A stretch of 64,000 bases of DNA from assembly GCF_042652085.1 (NCBI RefSeq), contig NZ_JBHSJF010000001.1, positions 345,243 through 409,242 of the forward strand. The letters are read 5' to 3'. This document shows, in pieces, positions 1 through 8,559 of the stretch. Made by a program: the position numbers and the translations under genes. The stretch comes from Flaviflagellibacter deserti. Lineage in GTDB: Bacteria; Pseudomonadota; Alphaproteobacteria; Rhizobiales; Methylopilaceae. How positions within the stretch are numbered: the stretch's first letter is position 1; every line of letters begins with the position of its first letter. A model generated the notes under the pieces. The model was not told where the DNA came from. It saw only the letters and a list, made by a program, of their open reading frames with translations, and did no database searches.

Positions 1-1350
1 CACGGGCAGGCCGGCGAACGGGCTTTCCGGCGGGAACTGGCCGAGCGGCTGGGGGGTCGACCATGCGAGTGCGCCGCCGAGCACACGGCCGCCGCGACGC
101 AGCCGAACCGGGACGAGGTCGTCGCCTTCGGCAGCGGCAAGGCGCGTTCCGGCGAAGCGGAGAAGCATGCCGCCGTTCTGCACCCAGGTCGTGAGCGCAT
201 CCTTGGCGTGCGGCGTCAAAGTGCCGACATCGGCGAGCGCGATCACCGGCACGCCGTCCTCGATGAAGCGCTGGATCGAATCCGACGGCGAGCCGCCGGA
301 TGAATTGCGGACGTCGGCGAAGGGTTCGAGTGCGCGACTGAGATAATAGACCGGGGAGAGCAGAGGCTGCGCGGTGTCCGACGTCGCGCCCGAGACGATG
401 CCGACCGCGCGGCGGCGCCAGCGTTCGTCGAGAAGCTGCACGCCGCCGGCCGAGCGGCCATCGGTCAGCTCGATACGGGCGACTTCGTTGCGGAGCTCCA
501 GAGGCATTTCGAGCCGCGCCTTCGTTTCGGTTTCGTTCGCGCCCAAGGTGTACCGAGTCTCGCCGAGCGGCCGTCCGCGAAGGTCGAAGGCGCGGACAAG
601 ACCTGTTTCGCCCGTACCCGTCTCGGCGCGAAGCACGCGTGCGGTCAGTGCGTCCGGGGCATTGTCCGCGGCGGCGAGGGCGCGAGCACTGTTCTGCGGA
701 ACGTGGACGGCGAGGCGGCTGTCATTGCCGAGCTTTGATAGCGGGTCGGCGAAGCCCCGCCCGTTGCCCGTTTCAAGCCCGTCCGAGAGCCAGGTGACGT
801 CGCTGCCCGCATGATCCGCCACGAAACGCGAGATCGCGGGAAGATGCGAGGTGCGGTCGCGGGTGAAGGGCTGCGGCGTGATCAGCTTCAGGGCATCGCG
901 CGCCTGCGAGGCCGTTCCGACTACGATATCGGCCGGCTCGCCGCTGAGACCGAGCAGGGCAACCGGTCGGTCCGCGGTCTCGGCCGCGGTGAGTTCGGCT
1001 TCAGCGGTTGCGATCCGCGCTTCCCAATCGGGAGCGGCCGGCCAGCCGTCGTCTACGAGCAACAGGAGCGGTCCGGAGCCCGGCGCGGCGGTCGATGCCG
1101 GGTTCAGGATCGGCCCGGCGAGGAACAAGATGATCAGCGCGGCCAGACCGAGCCGCAGCGCCACCAGCCACCATGGCGTCCGGGCAGCCGTCTCCTCGGT
1201 TGGCACGATGTCGAGCAGGAGCCGGAGCGGCGGGAAATCGACCTTGCGCGGCCTTGGCGGCACGAGGCGCAGCAGCCAATAGAGCGCCGGCAGCCCCAGC
1301 AGCGCGGTCAGCATCCAGGGACTGAGGAAGGCAAGGCCGAGCGCGCTCAT
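1..1350 (-). CDS. BatA/DUF4159-type membrane protein, C-terminus cut by window edge
   Basis: The reading frame stays open from the ATG at 1350 to base 1, giving 450 codons with no stop, so only the N-terminal part is present. Residues about 5-27 and 60-80 are hydrophobic and look like the two membrane segments of the BatA N-terminal (aerotolerance regulator) domain, joined by a basic loop (LVPPRPRKVDFP). A von Willebrand-like region (PLLLLVDDGWP) follows, and the segment near the cut resembles the glutamine-amidotransferase-like fold of DUF4159 proteins. Its ATG overlaps the stop of the DUF58 gene (ATGA), so it is the third gene of a MoxR-DUF58-BatA operon. Known for the family: membrane complexes tied to MoxR chaperone ATPases. 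The exact role is unknown; the DUF4159 name is inference because the end is missing. Confidence 0.75.
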   Translation of the reverse strand, partial: MSALGLAFLSPWMLTALLGLPALYWLLRLVPPRPRKVDFPPLRLLLDIVPTEETAARTPWWLVALRLGLAALIILFLAGPILNPASTAAPGSGPLLLLVDDGWPAAPDWEARIATAEAELTAAETADRPVALLGLSGEPADIVVGTASQARDALKLITPQPFTRDRTSHLPAISRFVADHAGSDVTWLSDGLETGNGRGFADPLSKLGNDSRLAVHVPQNSARALAAADNAPDALTARVLRAETGTGETGLVRAFDLRGRPLGETRYTLGANETETKARLEMPLELRNEVARIELTDGRSAGGVQLLDERWRRRAVGIVSGATSDTAQPLLSPVYYLSRALEPFADVRNSSGGSPSDSIQRFIEDGVPVIALADVGTLTPHAKDALTTWVQNGGMLLRFAGTRLAAAEGDDLVPVRLRRGGRVLGGALAWSTPQPLGQFPPESPFAGLPV

Positions 1351-2261
1351 CCGGTCAGGCCTTCTGGTCGCTCGGCAAGCCGGGCGTGGAGAGCGAGGAG
1401 AGCTTCGGAGGCGCCGCGATCGGTCCGGTGCAGGGCGATCGACCAGCCGATCGGAGTGGCCAGATCCCTCAGCGAGTCACGGTGCAACGCGAGGCGGCGG
1501 GTATAGTCGGCGCGGAGATCCTGGGCGCGACCAAACGTGAATTTGCCGGCGCCCTCGGGCTCGATGAACTCCGTGCGGCCGGAGAAGGGGAAGGTTTCTT
1601 CGACAGGATCGGAGATCGCCATCAGGTGGCCGCGCGCGCCACGGCCGGCAATGCCGTTGACCGCCTGGACGATCTCATCGACCGGTTCGAGGAAGTCGCC
1701 GATCAGCACTGCTTCCGAGAGAGGGGACAAAGCCGCCGGGCGTGGCAGGCCCTCGTCGGCTCCGGCATGGATCAGGGTTTCGGCCAGGATATCGACCGCG
1801 CGCCGGCTCGACGTCGGTGCGCCGAGGCCGAGCAAACCCACTCGTTCGCCGCCGCGCACGAGGATGTCGGCCAGAGCGAGCGCCAGGATAACCGCGCGCT
1901 CGACTTTCGAATCCTGCGCGAGGTTCGACTTGAAGTTCATCGAGCGCGAGCGGTCGATCCAGATCCAGACCGTGTGCGCTGCTTCCCATTCCTGTTCGCG
2001 GACATAGAGATGATCGCCGCGTGCGGATCGGCGCCAATCGACCCGGCTTGCGGACTCGCCCGAGGCAAACCGCCGAAATTGCCAGAAATTCTCGCCCGTG
2101 CCGGAACGCCGGCGTCCATGGAGGCCGTGGATGACGGTGGCGGATGTGCGTCTTGCCGCTACAACCAGTCTCGGCATCGCGGCGGCCAGTTCCAGCGCTC
2201 CGCCCCGGTGGCGCGGACCAATTCCGGTTTCAGTCGGGTCGAGCGTCCGGACTTGGACCAT
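1347..2261 (-). CDS. DUF58 domain protein
   Basis: A 304-residue protein of the DUF58 family, the usual partner of MoxR AAA ATPases. The family signature is clear: a FRRFASGES segment, then VDWRRSARGD and REQEWE (about residues 62-92), followed by a von Willebrand-like motif in WIDRSRSM near residue 105, which may bind a metal. The protein is probably membrane-associated through partners, since no long hydrophobic helix is visible. It lies 8 bases downstream of the moxR stop and overlaps the next gene by an ATGA junction, so the three are very probably co-translated. The molecular function is not established for this family; a role in cofactor or metal insertion into envelope or respiratory complexes is inference from characterised MoxR systems. 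Confidence 0.85.
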   Translation of the reverse strand: MVQVRTLDPTETGIGPRHRGGALELAAAMPRLVVAARRTSATVIHGLHGRRRSGTGENFWQFRRFASGESASRVDWRRSARGDHLYVREQEWEAAHTVWIWIDRSRSMNFKSNLAQDSKVERAVILALALADILVRGGERVGLLGLGAPTSSRRAVDILAETLIHAGADEGLPRPAALSPLSEAVLIGDFLEPVDEIVQAVNGIAGRGARGHLMAISDPVEETFPFSGRTEFIEPEGAGKFTFGRAQDLRADYTRRLALHRDSLRDLATPIGWSIALHRTDRGASEALLALHARLAERPEGLTG

Positions 2262-2269
2262 CCCGCTCC

Positions 2270-3274
2270 TCAGACGAGCTTCGCCGTTAGGCGTTTGACG
2301 ACGTCGGGGATCGTCTGCCCCTCGGCGCGCGCGGCGAAGGTGAGCGCCATCCTGTGCTTGAGAACGGGCTCCGCGAGATCAATCACGTCATCGACAGATG
2401 GAGCAAAGCGTCCTTCGAGCAAGGCCCGGGCACGAACCGCGAGCATCAGCGACTGGCTGGCGCGCGGGCCGGGACCCCAGGCGATCAGGGGCGCGATGGC
2501 CGGATCGGCGGTTTCCGGACGGGCCGAACGAACGAGATCGAGGATCGCGTCGACCACGCTGTCGCCGACCGGAAGGCGGCGGATCAGCCGCTGGGCGGCA
2601 AGAAGGTCGTCCGCGGTCATGACGGTACGCGGCTTCACTTCGTCGGCGCCCGTGGTCTCCAGCAGAATGCGGCGTTCCTCGGCGCGGCCGGGATAGGCCA
2701 CGTCGATCTGCATCAGGAAGCGGTCGAGCTGCGCCTCGGGCAGGGGATAGGTGCCTTCCTGCTCCAGCGGGTTCTGCGTCGCCAGCACGTGGAAAGGAGC
2801 CGGCAGGTCGTAGCGCGCGCCGGCCACCGTGACGTGGTGTTCCTGCATCGCCTGCAGCAGCGCCGACTGGGTGCGCGGGCTGGCGCGGTTGATCTCGTCG
2901 GCCATCAGGAGCTGGGCGAAGATCGGGCCACGGATGAAGCGGAACGCACGCGCTCCGCCCTGGCCTTCTTCAAGGACTTCCGAACCGAGAATGTCGGAGG
3001 GCATCAAGTCCGGGGTGAACTGAACGCGGCGGGCATCCATGCCGAGCACGGTGCCCATCGCCTCGACCAGTTTCGTCTTGGCAAGGCCCGGAACGCCCAC
3101 GAGCAGCGCGTGGCTTCCGCAGAGTACCGTCAGGAGCGCCCGTTCGACCACGGTCTCCTGACCGAAAATGATCTCGCCAAGGGCGGCTTTGGCGGCCGTG
3201 ACGTTGTCGATCATGCCTTCCGCAGAGCGGAGGATCATGGCGTCCAGGGATTCGGCTTCGGCGGTTGGGCTCAT
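2270..3274 (-). CDS. MoxR-family AAA ATPase
   Basis: A 334-residue MoxR-type AAA+ ATPase, expected to act as a chaperone-like motor with the DUF58 and BatA-type proteins that follow. Walker A is GVPGLAKT (residues 60-67), Walker B ends in LLMADEINR (D126, E127), and the MoxR-specific block ATQNPLEQEGTYPLPEAQLD lies downstream with sensor and arginine residues. A longer frame reaches base 3334, but the ATG at 3274 gives the usual N-terminus and has an AGGAGG-like site six bases upstream, so it was chosen. First gene of a three-gene minus-strand operon. The substrate is unknown. Confidence 0.92.
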   Translation of the reverse strand: MSPTAEAESLDAMILRSAEGMIDNVTAAKAALGEIIFGQETVVERALLTVLCGSHALLVGVPGLAKTKLVEAMGTVLGMDARRVQFTPDLMPSDILGSEVLEEGQGGARAFRFIRGPIFAQLLMADEINRASPRTQSALLQAMQEHHVTVAGARYDLPAPFHVLATQNPLEQEGTYPLPEAQLDRFLMQIDVAYPGRAEERRILLETTGADEVKPRTVMTADDLLAAQRLIRRLPVGDSVVDAILDLVRSARPETADPAIAPLIAWGPGPRASQSLMLAVRARALLEGRFAPSVDDVIDLAEPVLKHRMALTFAARAEGQTIPDVVKRLTAKLV

Positions 3275-3478
3275 CGGGCCTCCTCGATGCAGTTTACGCA
3301 ACATCCACGCCATGAGTGCCCGTCTGGCTTGCATGGCTCATGTACGTTGAGAGTATGGTGCCGGGTCGAAAAGGGCGAGAGCGTGACGCCCATACATTCC
3401 GTCAACGTGGCTGTGGCAGGATGATGAAACGCCCGGTCTCGTCTCCGGAGAGTGAATTCAAAACGGGCAATTAGCCGA

Positions 3479-3757
3479 ATGATCCGCCTCGTCATCCCAA
3501 GCATCCTGCTCTTTTCACTGCCCTTTGCTGTCTATTATGTGTGGCTGAAGCTTGAGCAGCGCCGACACCCTGAGACGACCTGGGCTGTCACAAATCTCCT
3601 GTGGGCAGCAGTCGTGGGTGCGGCGCTTTCACTCGGGGGCTTCGTCTTCTTCGTCGACCCTACCGGCGCGCCGCCTGATTCCATCTATGTCCCGCCCCGC
3701 TACGAGGACGGCGTTCTGGTGCCTGGCCATTTCGAGCCGCGTCACAAGGCGAAATGA
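3479..3757 (+). CDS. DUF6111 family small membrane protein
   Basis: A 92-residue protein with two hydrophobic segments (about residues 2-20 and 37-58) and a C-terminal proline-rich tail (GAPPDSIYVPPRYEDG). This pattern, and its place directly before the CCA-adding enzyme, match the alphaproteobacterial DUF6111 family; the function is unknown. The frame also allows a GTG at 3452, but the N-terminal MIRLVIPSILL of the ATG at 3479 fits the family better. The stop codon overlaps the next ATG (ATGA at 3754-3757), so translation of the two genes is coupled. Confidence 0.8.
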   Translation: MIRLVIPSILLFSLPFAVYYVWLKLEQRRHPETTWAVTNLLWAAVVGAALSLGGFVFFVDPTGAPPDSIYVPPRYEDGVLVPGHFEPRHKAK

Positions 3758-4965
3758 TGGGCGCCATCCGGCAAGTCCTCGCGGAGCGCCATCTCGCCAG
3801 GCTGTTCGAGGCGCTGGACGGGCAGGGTGAGGAAATCCGCATCGCGGGGGGAGCCGTGCGCGACGCGCTGCTCGGCACCGTTCCGGACGAGATCGACCTT
3901 GCCACGACCGCGCTTCCGGACGAGATCGTCCGCCGCGCCGAGGCGGCTGGGCTCAAACCGGTGCCGACCGGCATCGAGCACGGCACGGTCACGGTGGTTG
4001 TCGACGGACGCCCGTTCGAGGTGACGACGTTGCGCCGCGACGTCGAGACCGACGGCCGCCATGCGGTGGTCGCGTTCGGCCGGGATTGGGAAGAGGACGC
4101 CAAAAGGCGCGATTTCACCATCAACGGCCTGTTCCTCGACCGCGAGGGTCAGGTTCATGACTTCATAGGTGGCAAGTCCGACATCGAGGCGCGCCGTATC
4201 CGCTTCATCGGCGACGCCACCACCCGCATTCGCGAGGATTATCTTCGCATCCTGCGCTTCTTCCGCTTCTTCGCCCGATACGCGGACGGCGATCCCGACG
4301 AGGAGGCGCTTCACGCCGCGATCGCCGAGCGCGAAGGTCTGCTCAACCTGTCCCGTGAGCGGATTCGTGTCGAACTCCTGAAGACACTCGCGGCCCGGCG
4401 AGCCGCGGACGCATTTGACATCTTGTCCGAGACCGGCCTGTTCGGTCTGGTCACCGGCGGAATTGCGCGTCTGTCGCGGTTGCGCCGCCTGTGGGAGCTT
4501 GAGCAGATTCTTGGCCGACGGCCAGACCCGGTTCTCAGGCTCGCCGCTGTTGGATTGTTCGTAGAGGACGATGCGGAGCGGCTGCGCGAAAGGCTGAGAT
4601 TGTCGAACGAGGAGGCTGGCAGGCTGCGTGCATTGGCCGGACCGCCGTTCGATGCCAGCGGCGAGGCGTCATCGAAAGTCCTGCTCTACCGGCTCGGCGC
4701 ACCGACATATGACGGCAGGGTCATGCTCGGCTGGATCGATGCCGGGGCTTCGCCGATGGATTTCGCCTGGCGCGATCGTCTCACGCTGCCGGAGCGCTGG
4801 ACCGCGCCGCGCTTTCCGATCGGTGGAACCGACCTTTCGAGGTGGGGCGTCGATAAGGGACCGGAAATGGGCAGTCTCTTGAAAGCGCTCGAGGAACGCT
4901 GGATTGCAGCCGGTTTCCCGGACGATATGGATTTCGGCGCCGAACTCGCGCGGATCAGAGGCTGA
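3754..4965 (+). CDS. cca: CCA tRNA nucleotidyltransferase
   Basis: A 403-residue class II nucleotidyltransferase that adds or repairs the CCA end of tRNAs. The N-terminal head domain carries IAGGAVRDALLG (about residues 30-41) and the metal-binding segment DEIDLATTA just after it; DFTINGLFLD, IRFIGDATTRIREDYLRILR and the RFFARYADGD block follow, all standard for this family. The C-terminal half is helical and variable, as is usual. No HD phosphohydrolase domain is visible, which suits alphaproteobacterial forms. It starts inside the stop of the DUF6111 gene. A poly(A) polymerase is the main alternative, but length and the alphaproteobacterial context favour CCA addition. Confidence 0.92.
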   Translation: MMGAIRQVLAERHLARLFEALDGQGEEIRIAGGAVRDALLGTVPDEIDLATTALPDEIVRRAEAAGLKPVPTGIEHGTVTVVVDGRPFEVTTLRRDVETDGRHAVVAFGRDWEEDAKRRDFTINGLFLDREGQVHDFIGGKSDIEARRIRFIGDATTRIREDYLRILRFFRFFARYADGDPDEEALHAAIAEREGLLNLSRERIRVELLKTLAARRAADAFDILSETGLFGLVTGGIARLSRLRRLWELEQILGRRPDPVLRLAAVGLFVEDDAERLRERLRLSNEEAGRLRALAGPPFDASGEASSKVLLYRLGAPTYDGRVMLGWIDAGASPMDFAWRDRLTLPERWTAPRFPIGGTDLSRWGVDKGPEMGSLLKALEERWIAAGFPDDMDFGAELARIRG

Positions 4966-5023
4966 CAGCGAAGCGGGCAGACACCACATCCAGGTCTCGA
5001 TTTCCCGGAGAGGTGGCGCATCG

Positions 5024-5524
5024 ATGATGAAGCCCGCTTTGATCGCCGCCATCCTGCTGGCGGCATCGGTTCCCGCTCATGCCGACGTACGGGTCAGCTT
5101 CTCCGACCCGTCCAAGTTCAGCGATGCCAGCTATATCGACCGCCGGACGCCGAAGACCGGGAGCGGCGCGCTCCGTCAGATCGAGGCCTATCTGGTTCGC
5201 CTCGGCGATCAATATCTCGCGCCAGGGCAGCGGGCCGAGATCGAGATTCTGAATGTCGACCTCGCCGGAGAATACCGCCCATGGCTGCGCGGTGGCTTCG
5301 ACGACGTCAGGATCGTCGACGACATCACGCCGCCGAGCATCAAGGTCCGTTATCGCCTGCTGGAACGCGGACGGGTGGTGCTGGCGGGTGAGGAACGCGT
5401 CACCGACATGAATTATCTCTGGGGCGGATACCGCTCTTCATCGGACAGCCTGTCCCACGAGAAGACCATGCTCCGGACCTGGTTCCGCAAGCGCTTCCTC
5501 AATCGCATACCGCCGCGCGCCTGA
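5024..5524 (+). CDS. DUF3016 domain exported protein
   Basis: A 166-residue protein with a clear Sec signal peptide (MMKPALIAAILLAASVPAHA, cut after AHA) and a mature part that fits DUF3016: VRVSFSDPSKFSD, a central LAGEYRPW, and RVVLAGEERVTDMNYL near the end. The start at 5024 is supported by a GGAGAGG site about ten bases upstream; the same frame is open further upstream but without these features. Family members are periplasmic or lipoprotein-like and of unknown function. It stands alone after the CCA-adding enzyme and converges with hemF, with only four bases between stop codons. Confidence 0.8.
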   Translation: MMKPALIAAILLAASVPAHADVRVSFSDPSKFSDASYIDRRTPKTGSGALRQIEAYLVRLGDQYLAPGQRAEIEILNVDLAGEYRPWLRGGFDDVRIVDDITPPSIKVRYRLLERGRVVLAGEERVTDMNYLWGGYRSSSDSLSHEKTMLRTWFRKRFLNRIPPRA

Positions 5525-5528
5525 TTTT

Positions 5529-6398
5529 CTAGGGCCACTTCACCAGTGGCGGCATGGACGACAGGATCGAATCGACATTGCCGCCGGTCTTCAGGCCGAA
5601 AATGGTGCCGCGATCGTAGAGCAGGTTGAATTCGACGTAGCGGCCCCGCCGTACCAGCTGCTCGTCGCGATCGGCCTTGGTCCAAGGCGTATTCATGTTA
5701 CGCCGCACGATCTCGGGATAGATCGCGAGGAACGCTTCGCCGACGGCCTGGGTGAAGGCGAAATCAGCTTCGAAGTTTCCCGAATCCAGCCAGTCGTAGA
5801 AGATGCCGCCGACGCCACGGGGCTCGTTCCTGTGTTTCAACCAGAAATACTCGTCGCACCAAGCCTTGTAGCGCTCGTAATCGGCGACCGGATGGGCGCG
5901 GCAGGCGGCCTCGAAGGCCGTGTGGAAATCCTTGGTGTCCGGATCATCCTGGGTGCGGCGCCGGTCGAGCACGGGGGTGAGATCGCCGCCGCCGCCGAAC
6001 CAGGTCTTGGTCGTCCGCACATGCCGCGTGTTCATATGGACGGCAGGGACGTTCGGATTGCGTGGATGGGCGATCAGGGAGATGCCCGAGGCCCAGAAGC
6101 GCGGATCCTCCTCGGCGCCGGGAATCTGGCCACGGAACTCCGGCGAGAACTCGCCGAACACGGTCGAGCAGTGGACGCCGCATTTCTCGAAGACTCGCCC
6201 CGAGATCATCGACATCATGCCGCCGCCGCCGGGACGACCGGCATGGTCGGTGCGCTGCCAGGGCGTACGGACGAATCGGCCGGCCCCCAGCCCCTCGTTT
6301 CCGGGGGCATCCGCTGCCTCGTCCTCAAGCGATTCGAAGGTCGCGCAGATCCTGTCGCGGAGTTCCTCGAACCAGGCAGTCGTTGAATTCTGATCCAT
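5529..6398 (-). CDS. hemF: Oxygen-dependent coproporphyrinogen III oxidase
   Basis: A 289-residue enzyme that converts coproporphyrinogen III to protoporphyrinogen IX using oxygen, in the cytoplasmic haem pathway. It shows the typical HemF blocks: GGGGMMSMISGRVFEKCGVH, NPNVPAVHMNTRH, TWFGGGGDLTP, WCDEYFWLKHR, RGVGGIFYD, RRGRYVEFNLLYDRGTIFGL and a PPLVKW end. The length fits the family. It stands divergent from petA, so a haem enzyme and the haem-containing bc1 complex share an intergenic region of about 240 bases, a sensible arrangement, although no shared regulator site is evident. Confidence 0.96.
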   Translation of the reverse strand: MDQNSTTAWFEELRDRICATFESLEDEAADAPGNEGLGAGRFVRTPWQRTDHAGRPGGGGMMSMISGRVFEKCGVHCSTVFGEFSPEFRGQIPGAEEDPRFWASGISLIAHPRNPNVPAVHMNTRHVRTTKTWFGGGGDLTPVLDRRRTQDDPDTKDFHTAFEAACRAHPVADYERYKAWCDEYFWLKHRNEPRGVGGIFYDWLDSGNFEADFAFTQAVGEAFLAIYPEIVRRNMNTPWTKADRDEQLVRRGRYVEFNLLYDRGTIFGLKTGGNVDSILSSMPPLVKWP

Positions 6399-6636
6399 AC
6401 TCTCATCGTTGTTGGCGACGTTCGGAGGCTTTCTATAGAAGCCGTGCCGACTTGGCCTTGCGTGCGATCAAACGAATCCGTGCGACATGGTGTCGTGCGG
6501 AAGGCCTCACTCTGGACAAATACCAATCTGCGAGCCAATAACGCCCGCTAAATCATCGGGCGTACGACGTTCGTACGAGCCTCATCTTGTCGGTCGGAAG
6601 ACTGCGGGAGGGCAACCCAGAAACTCCAGGAATGAG

Positions 6637-7212
6637 GTGACGGACGTGGCGACGCCGAGCTTGGTTGAACCGACCCGCCGAGACTTCCTCTATCTGGCGA
6701 CTGGCGCAGTGGCTGTTGTCGGCGCTGGTGCCGTTGCGTGGCCCTTCATCAACCAGATGAACCCGGACGCCTCGACACTGGCGCTTGCATCGACCGAGGT
6801 CGACATCGCGCCGATCGCGGAAGGTCAGAGCATCACTGTCAAATGGCGCGGCCGCCCGGTCTTCGTGCGTCACCGCACGGCGAAGGAGATCGAAGAGGGC
6901 AAGGCCGTTCCGCTGTCCGATCTCGTCGATCGTGCCGCCCGCAATCCGAACATCGACGGTGGCGACACTGCCGATGCGACCGACCAGAACCGTGCCGCCG
7001 CCGGCAAGGAGCAGTGGCTGATCATGATCGGTACCTGTACCCATCTCGGCTGCGTGCCGCTCGGTCAGGCCGGCGATTACGACGGCTGGTTCTGCCCGTG
7101 CCACGGCTCGCACTACGATACGGCCGGCCGTATCCGTAAGGGCCCGGCGCCGGAGAACCTGCATATCCCGCCGTACGCTTTCACGAACGACACCACGATC
7201 CGGATCGGTTGA
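6637..7212 (+). CDS. petA: Ubiquinol-cytochrome c reductase Rieske iron-sulfur subunit
   Basis: A 191-residue Rieske protein of the bc1 complex, transferring electrons from quinol to cytochrome c1. A twin-arginine motif (TRRDFLYLATG) begins at residue 13 and is followed by one membrane anchor (about 18-38). The [2Fe-2S] ligands lie in CTHLGC (134-139) and CPCHGSHYD (153-161); the cluster-shielding GPAPENL follows. The GTG at 6637 was chosen because an AGGA lies five bases upstream and the resulting N-terminus is of normal length; an upstream ATG at 6487 would add 50 unrelated residues. First gene of petABC. Confidence 0.95.
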   Translation: MTDVATPSLVEPTRRDFLYLATGAVAVVGAGAVAWPFINQMNPDASTLALASTEVDIAPIAEGQSITVKWRGRPVFVRHRTAKEIEEGKAVPLSDLVDRAARNPNIDGGDTADATDQNRAAAGKEQWLIMIGTCTHLGCVPLGQAGDYDGWFCPCHGSHYDTAGRIRKGPAPENLHIPPYAFTNDTTIRIG

Positions 7213-7246
7213 TCCGGCCCTCCGAGGCCGCCAAGGCGAGATAACG

Positions 7247-8527
7247 ATGAGCGGACATTCGACCTACAACCCGCAGAACCCGGTGCTGAAGTGGTTCGAG
7301 GCCCGGCTGCCGATCGTCGGCTTGATCCACTCCTCGTTCGTCGCCTATCCGACGCCGCGCAACCTGAACTATTGGTGGACCTTCGGCGCCATCCTGTCGG
7401 TCATGCTCGGCGTCCAGATCATCACTGGCGTCGTGCTCGCCATGCACTACACGCCGCATGTCGATCTCGCCTTCAACTCCGTCGAGCACATCATGCGCGA
7501 CGTGAACTACGGCTGGCTGCTGCGCTACATGCACGCCAACGGCGCGTCCATGTTCTTCATCGCCGTCTACATCCACATGTTCCGTGGTCTCTATTACGGC
7601 TCCTACAAGGCGCCGCGTGAGGTGCTGTGGATGCTGGGCGTCGTCATCTTCCTGCTGATGATGGCCACCGGCTTCATGGGGTACGTGCTGCCGTGGGGTC
7701 AGATGTCGCTCTGGGGCGCCATCGTCATCACCAATCTCTTCTCGGCGATCCCGATCGTCGGCGAGTACGTCACCACCTGGCTGTGGGGCGGCTTCTCGGT
7801 CGATAATCCGACGCTGAACCGCTTCTTCTCGCTGCACTACCTGCTGCCGTTCATGATCGCGGGCGTCGTCGGCCTGCATATCTGGGCGCTGCATGTCACC
7901 GGCCAGAACAACCCGACCGGCGTCGAGGTGAAATCGACGAGCGACACCGTGGCATTCACGCCCTATGCCACGCTGAAGGACGGCTTCGCGGTCGTCTGCT
8001 TCTTCATCTTCTTCGCTTGGTTCATCTTCTACACGCCGAACTATCTCGGCCACGCGGACAACTACATCCGCGCCAACCCGCTGCAGACGCCGGCGCACAT
8101 TGTTCCGGAATGGTACTTCCTGCCGTTCTACGCGATCCTGCGTGCCATCCCGTCGAAGCTCGGCGGCGTGGTGGCCATGTTCAGCGCCATCATCGTGCTG
8201 TTCTTCCTGCCCTGGCTCGACACTGCGAAGGTCCGCTCGGCGAAGTATCGTCCGCTGTATCGCTACTTCTTCTGGATATTCGTCGTCGTCTGCATCCTGC
8301 TCGGCTATATCGGCGCGAGCCCGCCCGAGGGCCTCTACATCACGGTCGGCCGCTTGCTGACGGCTTACTACTTCCTGCACTTCCTCGTGATCCTGCCGGT
8401 TCTCGGCCTCGTCGAGAAACCACTCCCGCTGCCGGCCTCGATCACGGAAGCCGTGCTTGGACCGAACCATGGCGGCGTTTCCGTCGTGCCGTCGTCGAGC
8501 GCCGCCGCACCGGAGCGCAGAGCTTGA
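7247..8527 (+). CDS. petB: Cytochrome b of the bc1 complex
   Basis: A 426-residue, eight-helix membrane protein carrying the two b haems. Likely axial histidines are H96/H110 and H197/H211 in the second and fourth helices, and the Qo-site signature PEWY is at residues 287-290. It is a full mitochondrial-type cytochrome b, not a cytochrome b fused to c1 as in Bradyrhizobium fbcH. A AAGGCGAG site precedes the ATG. It lies 34 bases after petA and 32 before petC, consistent with one operon. Confidence 0.97.
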   Translation: MSGHSTYNPQNPVLKWFEARLPIVGLIHSSFVAYPTPRNLNYWWTFGAILSVMLGVQIITGVVLAMHYTPHVDLAFNSVEHIMRDVNYGWLLRYMHANGASMFFIAVYIHMFRGLYYGSYKAPREVLWMLGVVIFLLMMATGFMGYVLPWGQMSLWGAIVITNLFSAIPIVGEYVTTWLWGGFSVDNPTLNRFFSLHYLLPFMIAGVVGLHIWALHVTGQNNPTGVEVKSTSDTVAFTPYATLKDGFAVVCFFIFFAWFIFYTPNYLGHADNYIRANPLQTPAHIVPEWYFLPFYAILRAIPSKLGGVVAMFSAIIVLFFLPWLDTAKVRSAKYRPLYRYFFWIFVVVCILLGYIGASPPEGLYITVGRLLTAYYFLHFLVILPVLGLVEKPLPLPASITEAVLGPNHGGVSVVPSSSAAAPERRA

Positions 8528-8559
8528 TCCGCGACCGCCTGTCCCCGAGGACCCGCCCG

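Noticed and set aside
4904..5023. N-terminal extension of the DUF3016 protein up to 4904
   Set aside because: It would overlap the end of the CCA enzyme gene and hide the signal peptide; ATG 5024 with GGAGAGG is better.
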